Below, in pieces: positions 19,684 to 30,924 of a DNA stretch of 33,602 nucleotides (positions are counted from its first letter, which is position 1; each line of letters begins with the position of its first letter). The notes below the pieces were generated by a model. That model saw only the letters and a program-made list of their open reading frames with translations. It was not told the origin of the DNA and made no database searches. The stretch is from Funneliformis mosseae (taxonomy: Eukaryota > Glomeromycota > Glomeromycetes > Glomerales > Glomeraceae). The position numbers and the translations under genes are program-made. The stretch lies in NCBI GenBank assembly GCA_910592005.1, contig CAJVPP010000399.1:1-33602 (forward strand). The letters run 5' to 3'.

Positions 19684-20095
19684 TTTCTAAAAAAAAGAAA
19701 AGAAAAAGTTAGTAAAAAGAAAGAATCTCTCTAAAAGAATATTTTAAAAGAATCTTAAAAATAAGCTTACCTATCTGAGAATATGAAAGATCCATTTCTA
19801 AAAAAGAAAAGAACTGTTAATAAAGAAGAGAATCACACTTGAAAGTGCTTTCAAAGAACCTTTAAAGGAAAATTAATCTATATGAATAGAATAAAAGATT
19901 CACTCTTAATAAAAAAAAATTTTAGCAAAAAAGAATATACCTTTTAAAGAATTTTCTAAAAGAACTCTAAAAAGAAAAGATTTACTATATCTGAAATAAT
20001 AAAAGATCCACTCTTAAAAAAGAAAGTAAATTAAAATAACCTTTTAAAAAATTTTTAAAAGAACACTCCTAAAAAATACTTATCTTAAAGGTTTA
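19684..20095. repeat. Degenerate tandem repeat, 108-bp period, array B
   Basis: The unit boundary AAAGAT(C/T)CA followed by TTTCTAAAAAAG or CTCTTAAAAAAG starts units at 19795, 19903 and 20011, exactly 108 bp apart, with a fourth unit before them from about 19684. Units share AAAAGAA(C/T)CT words. GAACTGTTAATA at 19811 and AAATACTTATCT near 20076 also occur in array A (19034 and 19084), so both arrays seem to be one satellite family. Unit 2 contains a hairpin CTTGAAAGTGCTTTCAAAG. Confidence 0.6.
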
Positions 20096-20400
20096 TTTCT
20101 AAATTAATAAAAAAAAACAAAAATAAAAAAATAAAATAAAAGAAAAAACAAAAAAATAAAAAATAAAAATAAAAAAAAATAAAATTATAAAAGAAAAAAA
20201 TAAATAAAAAAAAAAATAGGATAAAAAAACAAATAAAAAAACAAAATAAAAAAAAAAAGGAAGTTCTAAAGGTTAAATAAAGAAAAATTTAAAAAAAATT
20301 AAATAATATAAAAAAAAAAAAGTTTAAAAGTTAGATAAAAAAAGAAAAAAAAGAAGAAAAAAAAAATTCAAAAATAAATAAATAATCAATCGATAAATTA
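20096..20400. repeat. A-rich low-complexity tract
   Basis: About 300 bp composed almost only of A with scattered T, G and few C on the plus strand (AAATAAAA/AAAGAAAA words). Strong strand asymmetry; directly follows satellite array B. No gene. Confidence 0.6.
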
Positions 20401-20999
20401 ATCAAAATAATTTTAAACTAGTATTACTAGTTTAATTTAAGATAAAACAAGTATAAAGTAAGAGACCCATTTAAATACATTTATTTAATTAATTTTTTTT
20501 AGAATTTTGAGCTGTTATAATATTAGTAAGAATGTTTAGATTACTAATTATCTTTTTTTATACTGCATTATTGTACTAATATAATAAAATTAATTGTTTA
20601 ATAAATTTTATTTAAAAGCTTTTAATTCATAATTTTGCTTGAATAGAGCTCAAAGTATAGGAATAATCTTTACATAGTTTTAAGTTCAAATTATTTCTCC
20701 TATATAAGCTTTTTTTCTATATAAATAAATACACTTTTAATAAGATAAAGTTAAATTTTGTATTTATTTTTTTTTCATATAATTTATAATGAAATAAAGC
20801 TATAATTATTATTTTCTTTAAAAACTTTTGAAAATTAAATATTATAACTACTCAATTAATTGAAATTAAAAAAATAAATCTTCTTTAGCTTTTATGAAAA
20901 TTAAAGCAATTTTAAATTATTTATACCTTTTAATAGAACTTTTACTATGAAAATAATATCTTTTTGTCAAAATGTTAATTTAAATGAATTTTTTACTTT
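20401..20999. other. AT-rich DNA without gene
   Basis: No coding frame or known element seen. A short palindrome AAACTAGTATTACTAGTTT lies near 20415. Confidence 0.35.
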
Positions 21000-21155
21000 T
21001 ATTTTTATTCTAATCTTTACCACTTCCTCTATCTCAGCCTTTATTTCTATTTCTGCTTCTACTTTTATCTTTACTTCTACTTTACTTTTACTTCACTTCT
21101 ACTTTGATTTCTACACCTACCTCTATATTTACCTTTACTTTAATATCTATTTTTA
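21000..21155. repeat. Pyrimidine-rich degenerate microsatellite
   Basis: The plus strand is almost entirely T, C and A, built of CTTCTA, CTTTAC, TTTCTA and CTACAC words. The 71-codon open frame over it (Phe/Tyr/Ser/Thr-rich) has no protein character and is a by-product of the repeat. Confidence 0.55.
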
Positions 21156-21387
21156 TAAATAAAAATGATTAAAAAGTATTAAAAAAATATAATTAAAAAG
21201 TTAAAAAATTAGTTATAGGTTATATAATTCCCTTAAATATTGAAAATAATATACAAAGTTTATAAAATTTAATTAAAAAATATAATCAAAATATTAATAA
21301 ATATTTAATTAATATTTATTTTAAAATAAATAATCAAAAATTTGTTTTATTTACTAATAAATAAATAATGAATTATATATATAGTTA

Positions 21388-21560
21388 ACTCTTATTATAA
21401 CGAACTCTATGTTTTAGACTTCAATTTCACTATAAAATAATAATGAAGATTTTAAGAAATTTGATTAGTCAATTTACTATAACAAGAGTATTTTTATTAT
21501 ATTTATTTAAAAATTCGTTATATTAAAAGTTTGTTATATCAAAAGTTAATTATATTAGAT
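21388..21560. mobile_element. Relic with pogo/Tigger-like terminal motifs
   Basis: ACTCTTATTATAACGAA at 21388 pairs, one mismatch in the first 12 bases, with CTATAACAAGAGT ending at 21489. Further TTCGTTATA and TTTGTTATATC words follow at 21512-21540. Terminal repeats rich in GTTATAACGA are typical of pogo/Tigger elements; no transposase remains here. Family assignment is an inference. Confidence 0.3.
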
Positions 21561-22259
21561 TTAATTATAAAAAATTTTTTTTTGATAAAAAATGTTTTTT
21601 TAGATAAAAAAATCAATTATTTGAAAAAAACAGTTACCGTTCCCTAGTTTATACTAGTTTTCAAATATACTATTATGCTACTTATGCAAAAAAATTCTGA
21701 GCCTAATTCTAAAATAATAATTGAAACAATTAGGCTTTTTTTAGGATTAGTAAACTTTGACTATAAGCTTGATTATAATAACTTAATATAAAGCTAAATT
21801 ATATGATAAATAATTTAAAGATATAATTAAGAATTTTTTTTTCAAAAAAAATTCCTAATATACCTATTCAATATATGAGGTTGTATGATAATATAGAAAT
21901 ATAATAAATATATATTATTTATTCTTAAAAAAAATATTATCATATAGTCAAATTTATATATTTATATATAAAATCATTCTTTTAATTTTAACAAATTAAA
22001 AAGAAAAAGTAAAGATCTATATAATTTTTTAAAGATAATATTAAATTTAATATAATGATAGATATAAGAAAAAACATTTTCAATATATTTTAAATCTAAA
22101 AAAAAATTTGAATTTTATTTTATTTAAATAATACATTATTTTCATTAATTATAATTTAGAATTTTTAATTAAAAATTTAATTAAATTAATTTTTCTGAAT
22201 TATATAATAATTTTAATATTGGTTTTTTAAATATTAAAATAAATTTATCATTTTTTAAA
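21561..22259. other. AT-rich DNA with short hairpins
   Basis: Two perfect short hairpins: GCCTAATT (21701-21708) with AATTAGGC (21728-21735) followed by T7, and a T-run/A-run pair near 21829-21857. No gene seen. Confidence 0.35.
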
Positions 22260-22560
22260 AGTTTTTCTATAAATTTAAGTATATCTGAAGAAGAAGATAA
22301 ATTAAATTTAAGATAAGAAGCTATTGATCTCTATAAAGATAATAATAATTGTAAATATACTTTTTATGTAATAGTAGTATTTGAAAATTTTGAAAGAGGA
22401 GATTTAATTTTAAGTGAAATAGGTATTGTTGTAGAAGTTAAATTCAGTTATATAATTTTATTAAGATCTGCTCTTTTAAAATATTTTAATTTAAATGTTT
22501 TAAAAAATAGATTTTCAATAGTTTATTATTTAATAAAATTATTTTATAATAGATTTTAAA
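22260..22560 (+). pseudogene. Possible TET/JBP-like 2-oxoglutarate dioxygenase relic
   Basis: After one in-frame TAA the plus strand stays open for about 80 codons up to a TAA near 22557. The order of motifs fits the C-terminal core of the fungal TET/JBP dioxygenase family: CKYTFYVIVVFENFERGDL then ILSEIGIVVEV, ILLRSALLKYFN and RFSIVYYL. In the family these correspond to GGxLxLPxLG, GDVVxFRSxxLxH and RxSxVxxT. If so, the second iron-binding His is Tyr here (CAT to TAT), the GG is RG and the Pro is Ser, all C-to-T or G-to-A changes. The upstream HxD motif cannot be placed. Such enzymes oxidise 5-methylcytosine and in fungi often travel with transposons. Identification rests on motif order read by eye. 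Confidence 0.35.
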
Positions 22561-24539
22561 TAATATATATCAAAATATAGTTTATATTGGTAAATATATT
22601 TTAATTATATAATAATGTATTTTAAAATATTAATTACAAATGAATCATAAATTAATCATTATAAATTAATCATTGTAAATCATCTAAAAATTTATGATAT
22701 TATATTAGTATAATATCAACTTTATCTATAATTTAAAAGATATAGTTAGTTTATATTTAAACAATAAAAATGATAAATAGTTAACTTGATAGGTTATTTG
22801 AATTGACCTTATTTATTTGAAATTAAAAATGTAATACTAATTAAATTTAGAAAATCAAAGTGTATATAATATTTCCTTTTTAAATTATACATTTTCTTTA
22901 ATTAGTATGATTTTAATGATCAAAAATTTTATTTTATATAAAAAAAAGAAGTTTTAAAAAGATTGTATAAATTTTATTAATTTCTTTTTATTTCTAATAT
23001 TTTAAAATTACTTTATTATAATTATATTATATTTTATTTCAAATTTTTATAAATGATCAAAAAATTTGAATATTACAATTTAATTGTTAAAATATTCTTT
23101 CAAAATTCTAATAAATTGATTTACAAAAACTGATAATATACTTTTACTTTTATAGATATATAAATAAAAATCTCTTAGTTTTATAATTAAATTGAATCAT
23201 GTAATTTTCAGGATTTATTGTTTTATAATATTTACAGTATATAATATTTACATTAAGATAATAGTTAATTTAATAATAAATTCAAAAATATCTAATATAC
23301 TTTTTTTAATTAATTCTAATTAGTAAATAATTTTTTTTTTTAGAATCAATCAGAAGAATAGATTATGAATTAACCACTAGTTTTTAGATCAATTAAATTA
23401 TCAATTTTATTTATCTATAAAAAATCTTTTATAGCTTAAAATATATTTCAAATAAATTTCTTCTTAATAGCTAATATAATTGATGAATCTTTCAAAGAAA
23501 CTTAAGCAAAAAAAACTTTATTCAATCCAAACTTTATTTTTCTAAGACTATACAAACTACTAAATTTATAAGAAAAAGAAAAAAACTTGAACTGTTCAGT
23601 TGAATCTAAAAAAAAAAAAGTTTTAAAATCAGATATTATTCATAAAAAAAAGTTGATTTCTAAAACAAAATAACCAAATTTGAAGAATATATTGCTTGAT
23701 AAAAACTTTGAAAAATTAGATAAAAAGTATATATATTATCATTATTGTAATATAGAAAAATTAATCACTTTACATCAACTTAATGATGATGATCACTTAT
23801 AGACTCATCTTAATACTATATTACATATTAATAATAAAGCAATAGCTAACAAAAAAGAATCTAAAAATACAAGCAACTTTTTTTTCTTAATATATTAATA
23901 TTAATAATTATAATAGTAATTCATAATATAATAAATAATAATAACAATTTGTAATATAATATTAATTCAAAATACAAGTTAATAATATTCTTTTTATGTA
24001 ATTTTTTTAAATAAAGTATTTAATTAATACTAATATAATACTTTATTTAATAAACAATTTGTAATGGATTTTTTCTTATAATTATGCTACATTAGCCAAA
24101 TATGAAATAAATGGTAAAAATTATCAAATATACAAAATGATATTCTTTTTGATGGTAATGAAAAATCAGAAGATACTTTAAATTTGATAAATAAGCAGGC
24201 AAAACTTATTCAAAATTTTATTCATTATATGCATCTTTGACTTTTAATGAATTATTTAATAAATGTAATTAGCATATGCAAATCTTACTTATTTAAATTG
24301 ATTGTTTGTTCTTTCTTAAAAAAGGACAAAAAATTCTTCAATCTATATTTAAATAGTTTAATTATAAATCAGATGCTATATAGTTTAAAATAAATTATTA
24401 ACAACTTTATAATATTATTACAAATACACTCAAATATAGATCTGAATCAACTATATCTAATGCTCTTAAAAAATCTTTTTAATTATATTATTTTTGAATT
24501 TAAGAATAATTCCTATCATTTATTTATTAAATCATATCC
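22561..24539. other. AT-rich DNA with faint coding scraps
   Basis: Only one stretch looks coding: plus strand about 23720-23850, reading YYHYCNIEKLITLH and then THLNTILHINNKAIANKK around one stop. No family is recognised. Probably belongs to the same eroded element as the relic at 24540-26300. Confidence 0.25.
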
Positions 24540-26300
24540 AACCTTTGATCAAATTTTGGAGGTTGTAGAAGCAAATGGACTTGAAGAATAGATTGAAAAA
24601 TGTATAATTTTTATGATTAATAAAATTATAAATAAGTAACGTCTAGTACTTTTTAGTATAGCACAAGCAATTACTAAGATTCTTAATAAAATAGAATGTG
24701 AAGTAATTTCAATGTGTAGAATTAGACAATATAATGAAAATTTTATAGATTTTCTTATAATATTATATTGATTAATATATTATTAATTCAATGGATATTG
24801 CAAACATAACTGGGCTAACAATTAGATTTATATATATAAAAAAAAATAAAAAAAAATGGGATTTATAGTATTAATCCTTTTGTATTTGAAGAGCTTATTA
24901 TAATTTAATAATTAGCATATAATTATTATAGTTTAACTATATATGCAAAGAATCAAATAAAAGTTTTTAAAATAATAGAGGTTTGCAGAATACATCAACA
25001 ATAAATAGGATTAGTTCCAATTGATATATCAACAATACATCAATTAATGACTATGAAAGAATTTCATATGAAAATTTTATTATTTGAAAAAGTTATATAT
25101 ATTACTGTTTTTATATTATTAGCTATTTTATCAGATATTTCACCATTAATTTTAGCTATTATATCATTAAATCAAAAGAAACTAAAGCTAATACAAATTT
25201 TAAAAATAATACAATTTTGAAAGAATTAGTAAAATCAATTACAAAACCTATTAGACTTTATTTTGATGATACTATATATGATCTGTCTTAGATTAGAAAA
25301 ATTTATAGTAAAAATTCATCAATTTATATTGATTTTAATTTAATATTAGTAAATACAATATATTATAATTATTATTAATTAATATTTATTATGTTAATAA
25401 TCTGTTTTTATAATGATTTAAGATGACATAACATTGTTTTCAAAAAATTTTTTATTAAGATTGGGATATTTGATAATGATTAATCTTTAATTAATGAAAC
25501 TGATATTTTTTATTATATTAAAAAAGATAAGATTCAATTTTAGATTTTGATATCTTTAATATAATTTACAATTATAAATAATAACTCAAAATATAGGTCA
25601 AAATATACATAATGAAAATACATGAATTTGTCTAATTGGCAATTTTATTATATCAGCTGAACATCTTTAATATTTAAAAGAACAATATAGAAGTAAATCA
25701 GATTTGACAAATAAAATATTAAATCTAAAAGATAAATAAGCAGATGAGTTAGCTGAAAGATTTTTTTTATCTAATGTATAGTATTAAAAGATATAAAAAA
25801 TATTTATTTTAATGATTATTTATTATTGATAAAATAATAAATAAATCTAATTTATTAAATTTTTAGCTATAGTTTAATATGCTATTGAACATAATAATGA
25901 TTCATTTTATGGAAATATTTTATATCATTTTTTTGCAGAATTATTGTTTAAATTATAGAAATCTCGTATTATAAATCATTTAAATAGAATTCAATTTGTA
26001 TAGATAGCAACAATATTTTTGCAACAATATATTACTATTTAAAATCAAATCAAAACTAACAAAATTCTCAAAAATATAGCATATTTTAGCAATTAAATGA
26101 TGATTTTATTTATTTTAGCATTACTTTGATTTTTTTGATTCATCAATTTTAAAATTTTATTTTAAAATTTCATTATATCCTTAACTTATTTCTACTGCTT
26201 TTTTGAAACATATATTTGATTATATAAAACGAATTATAGAAGATTTTACTGTGTAAGATTTTTTAATAATGAATGAAAAATAATTAAAACAATTTCAACT
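24540..26300 (+). pseudogene. Eroded long coding region of unknown family (probably transposon gene)
   Basis: Several plus-strand islands read as ordinary protein apart from single stops: FDQILEVVEANGLEE (24545) with IEKCIIFMINKIINK, IGLVPIDISTIHQLMTMKEF (25010) with FHMKILLFEKVIYI, and ELVKSITKPIRLYFDDTIYD (25225), then KINKQMS/ADELAERFFLS (25735) and NNDSFYGNILYHFFAELLF (25893). The islands fall in different frames, so small indels have accumulated. Most stops sit where Gln would be natural (QQ-stop-IG, EE-stop-IE), matching CAA/CAG to TAA/TAG. I do not recognise the protein family. The size and repeat-rich setting suggest a transposase or its partner gene. Confidence 0.4.
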
Positions 26301-27671
26301 AAAATGAAAGGTATTAAATTCTTAATATTTTTTATGAATTAAACAAATTAAACATAAAATCTAAAGTATTAATTTTATTTTTAATTTTTAAGAAAATCTA
26401 ATAAGATCAGATAATAATGATAAATATATTTATTTCTCAATTATAAAAGATAAACTTCTGAAACTCTATTAGATTTTTCTAATATATATGATATAAATTC
26501 TAATATAATAAAAGTCTATAATATTTTAAATTTTAATTAATTTTTAATTAATTTTTTAAATTTAATTTTATTAATAAACTTTAATATTTTTTTTTATAGG
26601 TTTCAAAAGTAATGAATTCTATTTTATAAAGTATGAGAATTAATTATGTTTTATCTAAATATATTATAATTATTTAAGATACTTTATGTACTTTAAACAT
26701 AATAGTTGTGTATGTACCTGATTTTAATAATACTGCTGATAATATTGATGGTAATAATATTGATGATAATGATATTAATAATAACTTATTTAATCAAACT
26801 TCTAAAGATATTCAAGCTACTCAAATTAGTCAATTATTATTATAATACTAATATTATATTACAATGAGAAATAACTTACTAATGTTCTTAATCAATTAAT
26901 GCCTAAAAATTATGATAAATTTGAATTAGAATACAATATTATAGATAATTCATTTTTTGATATTATTAATCATAATGTACAACAAAAAAAAGGAATAGAT
27001 TATACCTTTATTATATAAAAAATAGAAAAAATATGTAGTTAAATATTTTTAGTATTATATTATATTTATATTATATTATATTTAAATAATATATTACAAA
27101 AGTTTTAATACTAAATTATTTTTTAGCTATATTTGATGAGTATACTTAAAAGAATTTTGAAAATCTAATAATAAGACATTAAATAATCAAAAGAATTTTG
27201 TAATTAAAATAGAAAATAATCCAATTGAATTAGTAGCTATTTTAAGATATAAATGAATACATGCTAATACAAAATCAGTTAGAACTAAAGAACATATTTT
27301 AAGATAGACTACTGTATGTAAAAAATATTTGAAATTATAAAGATAAATTTACAAATATCTAAATTCAAAGCTGGAAGTTATTTCTTTTTTATAAATAAAC
27401 CACAATCAATATTAATAGCAAAATTATAGCAGTATTTATGATAAGTCTAATTTTTTATGAAAATTATAAATACAGATAGTAGTTTAAATAATCTGACTAC
27501 TTTTCAATATTAAAAATTTATATATATTTTACAAAATTAAAATTATTAATTTTAATTTAATATGTTTATTACACCTTTTTTTATTGAATTTTACAAAAAT
27601 TTAATAATTAATTCTATTTCTATTCATGGAAATAACTGTATTAACCTCTAAGGTATAATGCAGAGGATGAT
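26301..27671. other. AT-rich DNA with further coding scraps
   Basis: Plus-strand scraps include VPDFNNTADNIDGNNIDDND (26716, Asn/Asp low complexity), LTNVLNQLMPKNYDKFELEY (26874) with IINHNVQQKKGIDY, and SKFKAGSYFFFINKPQSILI (27360). They could continue the unknown gene at 24540-26300. No intact gene. Confidence 0.3.
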
Positions 27672-28969
27672 CACAGGTATTCAAATAATAAGTATTTTTT
27701 GTTTATTTGATTTGTTTACATATTTACATATATTTCTAATTTAAGCATTTGTTTAGAATATAAATGGATGTCAATCACAATAATAATAAATAATTTTCTT
27801 TCAAACAAAAATAGTTAAAATAAAATAATTGAATGCTGAATAATATAGGACAATTCTTTACAGCCAAAAACAAGATAATTCATATTAAAAAATTGCTGAT
27901 ATTGTTCAATATGGTAAAATAACTGTCTATAATACGATAAAATGTTTTAAAGAAACTGGTTTTATAATACTAAAAACTCGTTGTGACTCAAAGCTACTTT
28001 TTAATTTAAATGTACAATCTTCGCTCAAAAAGATTGTTACATAAAATTCAAAGCATCGTCACCTTATTACTCAAAAAATTCAAGAATTATGGACTAAAAA
28101 AAAAGAAGTTTCAACTGTTACAATTTGTCAGACTTTTAAAAAAGTTGGCTTATATTCATGTGTTGCCTACTCTAAACTATTAATTTCTAAAAATAATAAA
28201 GAAAAAAGATTAGTTTAGGTATTGGAATGAGAAGATTGGACAATTGCAAAATAGAAGAAAGTTGTATGGTCTGATGAATCAACATTTAGTCAATTTTTAC
28301 AAAATTGTAGCTTACGTATATAGCGTATACTAGAAGAAGAATTTGACCCTTCTTGTTTAACTGCTATAGTAAAGCACAATCTTAGTCGAATATTTTGGAG
28401 ATGCTTTTCGTAATATAAACTGGAATCTCTTGTTCCTCTTCGCAAATCTGTAACAGGACAAAGATATGCAAAAGCATTACAGAGGCATGCTATTCCTTTA
28501 ATTTACAAATTAATTCCTTGTAAACAAGGAATTTTTCAAAAGAATAATGCTTCACCTTATCAAGCAAAGATTACTGCTGATATTTGTAATGCTTTTAAGA
28601 TTTCTGTACTACCTTAACCTGCATAAAACTCTGATTTAAATCCTATTAAAAATCTTTAGAATGAAGTTAATAAGAAACTTCGTAACTTATCTAATCAACT
28701 TAAAAATATGAAAGATTTAGAACACAAGATAAAATATGCTTAGCATTTAATTTCACTTAAATATATTCAAATTTAGTTGAAAGTATGCCCTGTTACATTC
28801 AAATATATATAATAATCAAAGGTAATTCAACAAAGTATTAGTTTTTTATTTTTTTTTAATAAAATATATAGGAAATATTCAGAATAAATAAATTTTTTAC
28901 TTATTCTAAAAAAAAAGTTAATATAATAAGTAAATTCAAATAGTTTAATTAATCATTCAAGTATCTGTG
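27672..28969 (+). mobile_element. Tc1-family transposon, nearly complete, inactivated
   Basis: The 1298-bp unit is bounded by imperfect inverted repeats: CACAGGTATTCAAATAAT from 27672 and, inverted, CACAGATACTTGAATGAT ending at 28969 (mismatches are mostly transitions). The size fits Tc1 elements and the transposase relic sits centrally on the plus strand. No clean TA target duplication can be named because the flanks are AT-rich. Confidence 0.6.
27855..28810 (+). pseudogene. Tc1 transposase (DD34E), inactivated by stops and catalytic changes
   Basis: One frame can be followed almost throughout. The DNA-binding part has KIADIVQYGKITVYNTIK and FKETG helix-turn-helix words. The catalytic part has VVWSDESTFSQF (first Asp, 28273), GIFQKNNASPY (28528) and SDLNPIKNL (28630). 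In Tc1 the last two read QEDNA and NPIENLW. Here the second Asp is Asn (AAT, 28543), the Glu before it is Lys, and the third catalytic Glu is Lys (AAA, 28648). The spacing of 34 residues is exact. Stops replace Trp (28250, TAG; 28657, TAG; also TAA in FSxYKL and LPxPA) and Gln. The frame has almost no indels, so inactivation was mainly by point changes, nearly all C-to-T or G-to-A. Confidence 0.85.
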
Positions 28970-28989
28970 ATTATTCTTTGTATTAATTA

Positions 28990-29240
28990 ATTTTTGATAA
29001 TTTTTAGAAGAGAGATCATCCTATGCATCTTTGATATATTCTGTAAGTACACTAATACTAGATAGTAGTGGTAAGTGACAACAAACCATCCTTTTCATTT
29101 CTGACTAAATATTTCAATAGAATTAAGATCTAGTGACTGTATTAGCCAGTCAAGCTTCACAATACCAGCATTTTCAAATACAGTCATAGCAACCTTTAAA
29201 TGATGTAATGCAGCATTATTTTCCTAATAAATTTTATTGT
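28990..29240 (-). pseudogene. Second Tc1-type transposase, C-terminal fragment
   Basis: Minus strand: QENNAALHHLKVAMTVFENA at about 29225, then GIVKLDWLIQSLDLNSIE. This is the Tc1 catalytic region QEDNA...WPAQSPDLNPIE with the second Asp changed to Asn, two Pro to Leu and one Pro to Ser, all C-to-T or G-to-A changes. The distance from the former Asp to the Glu is 34 residues. A shifted frame continues to about 28990 (TEYIKDA, DDLSSKNYQKLI), fitting the C-terminus. It differs in sequence from the neighbouring Tc1, so it is another subfamily, truncated and facing the other element. Confidence 0.7.
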
Positions 29241-29289
29241 TTCAAAAAAAATGTTATGTAAGTTACAACAAAATAAATAATAATTTTTA

Positions 29290-30060
29290 AGTTAATAAAT
29301 ATTATAACATAACATAATTTCAGCAAACAAACTGGCCAGATTATTTAGATTACCATCTGTATTATTTTAAGATTATATTTTAACTGCTGATTTTTAGAAA
29401 TATGATACAAGTTATATTAAAAATAATGTATTAAATGAAATTGATGCTAATTGAATTTATGCTAGATTTTTGATCAATCACTTAATTTTAATCGTAAATT
29501 TATACTAATAATTGCAAATAATAGAGCATAATTTGCATATAAAATATATTTATGTAGCTTTAGATAATATTAAAATTACTATCATGATATATTAAAATAG
29601 ATAGGCAAAAAATTATATCTTTTGATTTGCAGTTAACATCATATTATTATTGGAGAGATAATATTAATAGTATTGAAATAGAATTATAAATGCTAAAAAA
29701 ATTATGAAAAATACAAAATATAGGATAAAATGATGATTAGTCCAGAGCGAAGCAGAAGACTATATATATTTATGAACCTTAATGACATATAAGATTATGT
29801 AGCAAAGTCTATTTATTTGCATGTATTACGTTAATTAATTTATATTTATATCGATAATAAAAAAAATGATAAATAAAAGATATACTCATCTACATGTGTT
29901 ATAGTATTATATCTCTGATGCAGTAATGCTAAATGCAAAAAAAGAAAATTTTTTATTAAAAAAAAAAAATAAAAAGAATTAGAGAATTAGAAACACTAGT
30001 TAGATTTTATAGATTTTATAGAAATAAAACAATATATGGGACCTGCACAGCAAAACTCAA
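29290..30060 (+). other. AT-rich DNA with coding scraps of unknown type
   Basis: The plus strand reads QTNWPDYLDYHLYYFKI at 29331, with weak traces (YYYWRDNINSIEIEL, SRAKQKTIYIYE) to about 29790 interrupted by many stops. No family is recognised. A short block around 30040-30120 is less AT-rich and adjoins the inverted-repeat element. Confidence 0.25.
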
Positions 30061-30070
30061 GTTAGGACCA

Positions 30071-30780
30071 ATCATGTAATTTTAAGATTTTGTAATAGTC
30101 ATATACTCAAGGGTCTAGCTTTTTAGAAAATAAAGTTTTTAGAGTATAATAAAATAATAAAAAGGCGTAAAATTAACTTTTTGTCATTACTTTTTACTTT
30201 AAAAACTTTCGCAATTTTTGCTTCTTATTCTTATTAAATAATATAGAGTATATATTTATTTTAATAATAATAATGCGAATAAAAATATATTGGCTGCTTT
30301 AACAGAACTAAAAAATATATTTTTTATTGAAAATTCAAATCGTGATATTATCTGTTCTAAGCCAAAAGAAACATGAAACAAATTAAATTAAATTGTTGTA
30401 ATTAGGTTCAAAATTCTACAATATAATCAAATAAAATAAAACTATTTTTTTGCTCACTTGCTGTTACTGATATTGCCATTTTTGTTATTATTATTTTTTA
30501 ATACTTCTAAACATTAAAATCTTAAAAAATAAAGTTTTCAGAATGTTCATTCTTTTACGAAATAATTATTAACTTTATTAAAAATATGTAATATACAAAT
30601 TTTATTGCCAAATAAAAAAATGCATGTAAAATAAGAAAATAGAAGCTTATGTTTTCAATTATATATATGCAAAATTTCGTTTTATATTATAAAGACCATT
30701 TTTGAAAAAATTTTTTTTTTGCAATGATCGTTAAAATTGATTGGTTAACTTAAACCTTAATTTTCTTAAAATCACATGAT
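30071..30780. mobile_element. Candidate non-autonomous element with 17-bp inverted ends
   Basis: ATCATGTAATTTTAAGA (30071-30087) pairs with TCTTAAAATCACATGAT (30764-30780), 16 of 17 matching; the one difference is a transition. ACCAATCA at 30068 also has a mirror TGATTGGT inside the right end (30738). About 710 bp, with no coding capacity seen. A motif like its end, AATCATGTGAT, recurs at about 13770. Confidence 0.4.
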
Positions 30781-30924
30781 CAATATAATTCTGGATTTTA
30801 CTATGTGAGTCACTATATGTATTTTAAAGCGTTAAATATAATAATAATGATTTTTGTATTAAAAATATTTTCTGTTTTATTTTTTTTATTATTAGATCTA
30901 CTATTGACATTATATTCTATTTCC

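Noticed and set aside
18817..20095. CRISPR array
   Set aside because: Repeat units are about 108 bp, degenerate and without unique spacers, and the genome is eukaryotic.
20947..21162. 71-codon open frame
   Set aside because: Composed of Phe/Tyr/Ser/Thr/Ile from a pyrimidine-rich simple repeat; no protein character.
27659..29025. GATGATC/GATCATC words as terminal repeats of the Tc1 element
   Set aside because: The right copy lies within the coding trace of the neighbouring minus-strand transposase; the inner CACAGGTATTCAAATAAT pair matches over a longer stretch and fits Tc1-type ends.
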